Assembly (NCBI GenBank): GCA_000969725.1
Contig: JXSR01S074474.1
Source of the DNA: Ophiothrix spiculata
Lineage: Eukaryota; Echinodermata; Ophiuroidea; Amphilepidida; Ophiotrichidae
Length of the DNA stretch: 24,948 bases
Reading direction: 5' to 3' (one strand)
The notes beneath the pieces were generated by a model. The model was not told the origin of the DNA and made no database searches. It worked only from the letters and a program-made list of their open reading frames with translations. The first letter of the stretch is position 1; every line of letters starts with the position of its first letter. The position numbers were made by a program, and so were the translations under genes. Shown in pieces: positions 19,567 through 24,948 of this stretch.

Positions 19567-20435
19567 TTGTCATGTGAGGCAAGAAAGTCGGAAATGCAAT
19601 AGCTGCCATTTTTCATGAATTTGTAAACACTAAATAGTGTCAAGTCTTAGCTCAGTGTCTCTATCATATGAGGGGTGCTCTGGCAAAATGAGCGGAAAGT
19701 CGTGGTTTTCAAAATTGAGTTTATGACAAATTTCAAATTTCTATAATCTCAGCTTTCGAATGATATCTGCAGGGGTGTGAGAGTTCCTCTTTTCAGCTGA
19801 TTTCCTCTTTTTTGAAAATCTTCTTGTGCTAAAATTTCAGCTTTTTTATTCATTTTCAGCCCGTTTTTGACCTTTTTCCTGACTTAACGACGCTTTTCCT
19901 TGTTTTTGTCAACTGGCCTCTCACACCCCTGTATCTGATATGTCACACTTTCTTTCTCAATTCTCTATTTAAAGTTCGAAATCCAAAGCAGTCCACCGAA
20001 TACCTGGCAATACAAATGAGCTGCAAATCGAATTCAAAGTTATGAATTACTATAGGATAGGATAGCAAAACATGATCTATTAAAAGCGTAAATAACTGCA
20101 CTTCCCGGCATAATTGACTTTCAAAACTTAAGATACAGTTAAACACTTATGCATAAGTACGTGTCAAAAAACTTTTTTCACCATACATTTTCACCATATT
20201 TTTACTTTAGAGGCCATTTATTCAAAATCTTCATTCAAAATCTTCATTCGCGACTTCCCACTCATTTTGCCAGAGCAACCCAATTGTGGTTCTTCAGGTG
20301 ATGGTGTCACCTGATGAGCCGTTTCATGGGGGTTAAACTTAGATGTTATTTTCAGATTTTAGTGACAAGGTATTAGATTAACATAACATATGGCAGCCAT
20401 TGCAGATACTGCTTTCTTGAATTTACATGACACAT
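19567..20435. mobile_element. TIR element carrying a second, nested inverted-repeat element
   Basis: The outer left arm 19567-19611 holds GTCATGTGAGGCAAGAAAGT and GCAATAGCTGCCAT. The outer right arm 20385-20435 is its inverted partner (ATGGCAGCCATTGCAGATAC … CTTTCTTGAATTTACATGAC). The same arms bound the smaller element at 22497-22742. Within it, 19672-20280 is bounded by its own inverted pair, so this copy is an expanded version with an insert. Confidence 0.7.
19672..20280. mobile_element. Nested foldback with GCTCTGGCAAAATGAG ends
   Basis: GGGGTGCTCTGGCAAAATGA at the left is mirrored by TCATTTTGCCAGAGCAACCC at the right. The inner continuation GCGGAAAGTCG / CGCGACTTCCCAC also pairs. It contains TCTCACACCCCTG at about 19919 and its counterpart CAGGGGTGTGAGAG at about 19770, a second internal inverted pair. 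No coding frame. Confidence 0.65.
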
Positions 20436-21063
20436 TATAAAGATTGGATGAGCGAAACCGATTTGTGCCTGAAATGGTTATCCAAACATGGAACATGGTA
20501 GTTGCTTGACATCTATGTAGTGCTATATGGTGATGGTAATCATGTACTGATTTCAACATTCTTTTAATGGTACAGTATCTCATTATAAAAAAATCTGATA
20601 CTGTACCATTATGGTAATTTCTTTTGTTTATTATTGTATGACGAAATTTTGATATATAGCAGTACTTTGTCGTTCCCCAGCAATTTTGTTTTGAGTTTCC
20701 ACTGGAACATCACCTGTCTTCTGTGCACAATGAATCCTGAAATACTGATTTATATTTTGTTTTATTTTGTATATTGTTTACTCCTAGGGGCACTACCTAA
20801 TTAGAATGGTGGGTTGTGTTTGTCATGTAGGCACAACAAATTTTGGATCATTTCGTACACAACATAATGAAATTCCTGAGCCTGAGGCACATGTCATATG
20901 CCTGGGTTTACCATAATGGAAGTCGTCCCTCTCCCCCCCCCCCCAACATTCCATTTACATAACATTTTACTGTAAATACCAGTCAATGATAAGTGGGTCT
21001 GTGTATTTTGATTGGACTTGCATTAAATACATGATATGTTTTTCTATTTTGTCTCCCAAACAG
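20436..21063. other. End of the 17-kb intron with poly-C tract
   Basis: TGGTACAGTATC (20568) and GATACTGTACCA (20597) form an imperfect hairpin with about a 17-base loop. A C-run of about 13 lies at 20932-20944. The last 25 bases are the polypyrimidine tract and acceptor of the next exon. Confidence 0.6.
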
Positions 21064-21149
21064 GGCTTCCTATGAGTGAAAGGTTCAGTTTTTGTCTCAC
21101 CACTCTGCTCTCTGACATCATTACCAAAGATCCATCATACAGAGATCAG
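21064..21149 (+). CDS. PI4KA: PI4KA internal exon, third in window
   Basis: This exon has 86 bases. Two bases complete the Arg codon split with the previous exon, and 28 codons follow, ending in phase 0. The acceptor is TTTTGTCTCCCAAACAG and the donor is CAG|gtaagt. The reading includes LPMSERFSFCLTTLLSD followed by a KDPSYRDQ end. This corresponds to the conserved LPVAExFSFCLVTLLSD helix of metazoan PI4KA, the most diagnostic match of the three exons. The three exons sum to 306 bases with no frame conflict, which supports a functional gene. The next exon, expected to begin with a hydrophobic helix, was looked for in 21150-24948 and not found, so intron 3 probably runs past the window end. 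Confidence 0.88.
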
Positions 21150-21166
21150 GTAAGTGTAGTAAACTA

Positions 21167-21501
21167 CGGCCTAAAAAAATTGTTTGATTGGCGTAACATA
21201 GTAAAAAATAGGGTAGATAGGTTTGATTTTTTTTAATTGTTTTTTTTTTTTTACTTTTAAAGTCTATGTTCCACATACAAGACCTAAAATATACGACACA
21301 TGTACAAAAACATCTTAACTTTTTTGTAAAACATTTTTTATTTGTCATTTTGAATGTCCTTCAAGCCATATCTCAGAATCGATTCCCATCAAATTTGGGA
21401 TTTGGAGGTTTTTTACCATGCTCAAAAAAATATAAATATTTAGGGTCGGCGGTAAAAATAGGGTCGGTCGGGTTACGCCAATCAAATAATTTTTTTTGGC
21501 C
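21167..21501. mobile_element. 335-bp TA-flanked MITE beside the exon donor
   Basis: The left end CGGCCTAAAAAAATTGTTTG and the reverse complement of the right end (GGCCAAAAAAAATTATTTGA) both continue into TTTGATTGGCGTAAC. TA flanks both sides (21165-21166 and 21502-21503). The subterminal AATAGGGT motif is present on both sides, doubled on the right with GTCGG. The element begins 18 bases after the end of the third PI4KA exon, so it sits inside the donor-proximal intron. Confidence 0.75.
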
Positions 21502-21517
21502 TAATGTGTTTGTGGAT

Positions 21518-21650
21518 TCCTCATCCTCTTCCTTCTCCTCCTCCTCTTAGTATTGTCTTTTCTTCTTTTTCAAAGCAGATAATGGGGTAATATTCAGTTA
21601 TTGAAGTATACACTTATCAAGGAAGAAGAAGAAGAAGAACCTATACGATG
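21518..21650. repeat. Simple repeats: CT-rich tract and GAA tract
   Basis: A (TCC/TCT)-rich run lies at 21518-21550 and a (GAA) run at 21620-21640. They are complementary in type and about 70 bases apart. Confidence 0.8.
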
Positions 21651-21689
21651 TGCAGATCTAGATACATGCGCATCTTCTGTAGACGCCTT

Positions 21690-21705
21690 ACACGTACGTA
21701 CGTGT
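21690..21705. repeat. Perfect 16-bp palindrome ACACGTACGTACGTGT
   Basis: Alternating purine-pyrimidine ACGT units form an exact palindrome, followed by GTACGTGT. It lies at the start of the dispersed repeat copy at 21680-21940. Confidence 0.85.
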
Positions 21706-21797
21706 GTACGTGTCAGTGCTGGACAGCAGATCCTGATCTGACGCCTGTGTAGCCACATTGTACCTTAATCATCTTATGGAGATGCGCATTCATCTAT

Positions 21798-21897
21798 TGT
21801 TGTTGGATTTAATTCGTGAACGCGTATCTGTAGGTAAATACGCAGTGGTCAATGATGCGAGCGTACATTTTCAAGGTTCACGAATTAAATCCAACAA
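21798..21897. mobile_element. 100-bp hairpin insertion with CTAT target duplication
   Basis: The arms 21800-21821 and 21876-21897 are a perfect 22-base inverted repeat (start TTGTTGGATTTAATTCGTGA), with a 54-base loop. CTAT is present on both sides (21794-21797 and 21898-21901). The related repeat copy at 16505-16660 lacks this insert, which supports insertion rather than loss. Confidence 0.75.
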
Positions 21898-21940
21898 CTA
21901 TAGAATTTGCACTCTTGCGTGGATTGCCCCATTGTTGTTA

Positions 21941-22496
21941 GTGGCCAAACCTTCTATTAGGCATTTACCAATGTAGAGGACAGAAACAAACGGGCTGAAT
22001 TTGTTGATAGAGCCGACATTCCTTGGGACACAGTGCAGAGATAGATAGATATTAAGAGAAAATTCTATTTCAGCAATGCAGTACAGAGGAACTGTCAGTG
22101 GACATGATTCATGGTTGTGATTATTACTATCATCAGTTGTAAGCAGGGTCTCTGCTCCCTCCATCTAATTAAAATCAATTAGTGCAGCTTTCCTGAAATT
22201 AGTTCCAGTAGGAACACTTTGGTTTATGATAATATTTAGAATAAATTACAGCAAAATTCCAAAAATAGTCCTCATAGCCTAGAATTATTTGATCCTTATG
22301 TGTGGTTCCCCTTAAAAAAAAAATGAATTTTTCGCAAACCAGGTCAATCATTGAGCCACAAAGATGTGCACGTACTGTAGCCAAACAGATAATCTCTGAC
22401 TAGCCAGCTCTTAGCACTGTGCAAATGCTGGCTAGCTGGGTAATCAACACGTAGTACCTAAAACAACAACTGAAATAAGTATAGAGTGTGTAAATT
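21941..22496. other. Intron sequence, no feature recognised
   Basis: Contains an 88-residue minus-strand frame and a 61-residue frame, neither with recognisable content. A possible short GCTAGC-rich hairpin, CTAGCCAGCT … AGCTGGGT, lies near 22400-22440. Confidence 0.45.
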
Positions 22497-22742
22497 GCAT
22501 ATCGTTATGTGAGTGCAAGAAAGTCGTATCTGCAATGGCTGCCCTGAGTTTTATATATATTTTACCACTGTCACAAGAATGTGAAAAATCCATCAAAATT
22601 GCACTGTCTTATGACCGTCACCTGAAGAAACATTTAAAGAACCACTGACCCAAGACTGGATATTATTTGTGCAATCCAAATTTATGACAAATGGCAGCTA
22701 TTGCAGATACGACTTTGTTAAACTCACATGACGATATAATGC
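22497..22742. mobile_element. 246-bp MITE, same family as 19567-20435
   Basis: The left arm has ATCGTTATGTGAG then AAGAAAGTCGTATCTGCAAT and GGCTGCC. The right arm has GGCAGCTATTGCAGATACGA and CTCACATGACGATAT. The arms match over about 45 bases with a few differences. The interior includes GTCACCTGAAGAA, comparable with TTCTTCAGGTGATGG in the larger copy near 20292, in opposite orientation. Confidence 0.75.
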
Positions 22743-22988
22743 ATTCAATAACCAGTAGAGATATTTCTTTAACATGTTTAAAGCGCCTGCTTGTATTTCT
22801 GAAGTAGAATCAGGTTTTTCAATCATGTGGGGCCCATCCATGGGTTTACAATTTTGTATATTTGCATTTTGAATGCATGATCATGTACCTAAAGTTGGGA
22901 GATCATGGCGAACTGTACACTGATATAAAGCTATAACATTACACACTAGTGCACAAGACAAGAAACTGGTGATATTACATTTCTAATA

Positions 22989-23241
22989 TGTGATGCATCA
23001 CCCCAAAAAGGGGGACTTTGCGACAGAACACTTTTAAAGAAACGGATGAAAAATAGGCAGCAAAAATCAAGAACATTATAAGATTTTCAAGCACATTTTT
23101 TATTGTAAAATTTGAACGCCTTGATCAATTTCAAAAAGTAAGGTGTTATTTTAAAGCTTGGAAAATTATGTAACAGATGAAATGATAAAATCAAAATTGA
23201 TGTAATTTGTAAAGTCCCCCCTTTTGGGGTGAGCCATCACA
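22989..23241. mobile_element. 253-bp TA-flanked MITE with CCCCAAAAAGGGGG ends
   Basis: TGTGATGCATCACCCCAAAA at the left pairs with TTTTGGGGTGAGCCATCACA at the right. The pairing continues through GGGGGACTTT / AAAGTCCCCC. TA flanks both ends (22987-22988 and 23242-23243). Like 5418-5863, it begins TGTG and ends CACA, but the rest of the termini differ. Confidence 0.75.
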
Positions 23242-23429
23242 TATGTTGAGAAATATTCATTGTATATGTCAAAAACAGACTGTTCAATTCCGATCTGTAG
23301 ATATTCTGTATAGATAGGCGATCAAAAGCAGTTCTGTTCCTACACATTGGAATGTCTTGTAATGTTTAAGTTGTGTACTGTGACCATTCTGTCATAAGTA
23401 CTAGGTTATTAAAACTCCAATACTTAGGA

Positions 23430-23545
23430 GGTTGAGTACATTGTAGCTCAGTGGTCAGAGCACTTGCCAAGCATGCTAGAGGTCTGGGGTTCAAGTCCCT
23501 GTTCAGCCAGAACCTATATTTTACAAAATTAAATCTTTGATTGAA
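23430..23545 (+). repeat. tRNA-Ala-like SINE or tRNA pseudogene
   Basis: TAGCTCAGTGG (23444-23454) fits box A and GGTTCAAGTCC (23488-23498) fits box B at normal spacing. The anticodon loop position reads CAAGCAT, which would give AGC (Ala), but the base before it is A instead of the invariant U33. The acceptor strands TACATTG and TTCAGCC do not pair, so this is not a working tRNA. An AT-rich tail follows. The minus-strand frame reading RDLNPRPLAC is the usual shadow of such SINEs. Confidence 0.65.
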
Positions 23546-24855
23546 CAAGTTGTTTATGATTTAACATTAAGAGACAAATAGTTGAATTGGACGAATGGAT
23601 GTAACGGTATTTTGTCAGTTGTTATGTGTGCATGAGTAAATATAATTGCAGGTTCATTGTGTAACAATTTTTAACAGCTTGTGTAATGAGATTCTGAGCT
23701 TGTATGAATTTTGTTTTAATTTTGTTTGATTATAGGGATGTTAAAAATATTGGATTTGGATCTGGATTTTAAGTACAACTTTGCTAGTATTTTTTGTTAG
23801 TGTTGAAAAACAGTTAAAAATTCAATTTTTTGCTTTCCCCTTTAAAAGCTACTAATAAAAATAGAAATTGAAATGGGGCAATAACCTTGTTTTATATGAT
23901 AGTTTCAAATTCAATTCATGTTGTTCATTTTGACTTTATCTGTGAATATATAAAAAAGAAGATAATAATAACCCTTAGATTTACATTAATATATGCATTT
24001 CTACATCCTATTGGCCATGTATACTTCATAACAATCTTATTCACAAGAAAAAAAGTCAAATCTGTCTTAAATTGGAGGTGCAAATACAAGATAAAAAGTT
24101 GGAATTATTTTTACAGTAAATTATTTAGTATGTGATTCTAAAAATGGTTTACATGTCAGTTGAATTATTCCAAAATGATAATATATTGCCCAAGTTTTCC
24201 TTTGGTTCACCTATTGATGACCAAAATGTACTTTGAAAGTGCAATTTACAGTCATTGTAAAATGTATTAAAGGTGTGTGTTCCGATCACTTTCACTCACA
24301 AAATCTAATTGGAGATTTTAATACCAAATGAATGAGCATATTTTAATCATAACCCCTGTAAATTTTCATGCCTATATAATGTTTTGTTGAAGAGATATGG
24401 TTAAAAAGTGCTGAATTAATTGAATTTTGTGTTAACAAAAATAAATGTACAGTGGAACAGGCCTTATTTTTCCTAACCTACTGGTCAATACTAGAATATA
24501 AACTACTCATTTGTATTTCAATGAAACTCTTTTTCTTGCAAAATATTTTCAACATTACACTTAGAAGATGTAAATTTTGTTAAAAATTAAATTTTGGATA
24601 TCATCATTTGCATATAATTAGCATATTTTAAACACAAACCAGGAAAATCTATAAATGCCTATATTTTTGACAATCTTGACATTAATTTGGAAATTGTTCG
24701 TTCAGACAGTTTGTTACTTCATGGTGAAAATTTCTGTTAGACAGATTTTTATTATTTTGCGTACTTCTCCTTTTTTACCCAAAAATGTGCAAAAAACACC
24801 AATTTTTTAATTGCCTATATTTTGTTCAGAGTTTTATCAAATTTTCTAATTTTGG
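23546..24855. other. Downstream PI4KA intron, no feature recognised
   Basis: Strongly AT-rich. An 82-residue plus-strand frame (23887-24135) has no recognised domain and looks like chance in AT-rich DNA. No splice-flanked match to the next PI4KA segment was found. Confidence 0.5.
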
Positions 24856-24856
24856 T

Positions 24857-24948
24857 GTTAAAGGGGCAATTCATGATCCACTTTTCACCCTCAAGGTCAC
24901 CTCTATCAAATTTGAGTTTTTTAGCTTATAAGAATCCTCAAGTGGTAT
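24857..24948. repeat. Possible left end of a TTAA-type MITE running off the window
   Basis: TTAAAGGGGCAATTCATGAT resembles the TTAA plus AGKGGCATTGG start of the element at 8435-8951. The other end would lie beyond the window, so it cannot be verified. Confidence 0.35.

Larger units (their letters stand above)
21680..21940 (+). repeat. Dispersed repeat copy, inverted relative to 16505-16660
   Basis: It shares TGTAGCCACA, GGAGATGCGCATTCATCT and GATTGCCCCATTGTT in the same order as the minus strand of 16505-16660. Here the copy is longer because a 100-base hairpin element is inserted after CATCTAT. Confidence 0.6.

Noticed and set aside
23437-23510. Functional tRNA-Ala
   Set aside because: The acceptor stem does not pair, U33 is A, and an AT-rich tail follows, so it is called a SINE or tRNA pseudogene.
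23641-23700. Possible next PI4KA exon after TTGCAG at 23651
   Set aside because: The reading (VHCVTIF…) reaches a stop quickly and does not resemble the expected helical PI4KA segment; no donor is found.

Overview
The window is eukaryotic genomic DNA. It is AT-rich, non-coding over almost its whole length, packed with short non-autonomous transposons, and contains three short exons with textbook splice sites. The three exons are on the + strand (1550-1675, 3923-4016, 21064-21149). They join in frame to 102 residues that match the N-terminal part of phosphatidylinositol 4-kinase alpha (PI4KA). The long introns and the mix of repeats (TTAA-flanked MITEs, foldbacks, tRNA-derived SINEs, a truncated LINE) suggest a marine invertebrate, possibly a deuterostome such as an echinoderm or hemichordate. 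The species cannot be fixed from sequence alone.

Layout. 1-1549 is upstream intron. It holds a partial second copy of the first PI4KA exon, split by a 961-bp foldback transposon. 1550-1675 is the intact exon. 1676-3922 is an intron with two target-site-flanked elements and a possible SINE fragment. 3923-4016 is the second exon. 4017-21063 is a 17-kb intron, swollen by at least ten repeats: TIR elements at 4701-5099, 5418-5863, 6317-7084, 8435-8951, 9246-9707, 14328-15335 (hAT-like), 17940-19029 and 19567-20435; a SINE at about 7707; a minisatellite at 10115-10390; and a triplicated block at 12127-14226 interrupted by a LINE 3' end. 21064-21149 is the third exon, with a MITE starting 18 bases after its exon end. 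21150-24948 is downstream intron with more elements.

No bacterial-type operon, CRISPR array, intact tRNA or rRNA was found, and no second host gene was recognised. The only gene with clear function is PI4KA. The most unusual structure is the duplicated and transposon-split exon upstream of the working copy. I see no evidence for a new enzymatic or defence system. What is new here is repeat architecture: nested foldbacks, one perfect hairpin, and inverted repeat pairs on both sides of one exon.
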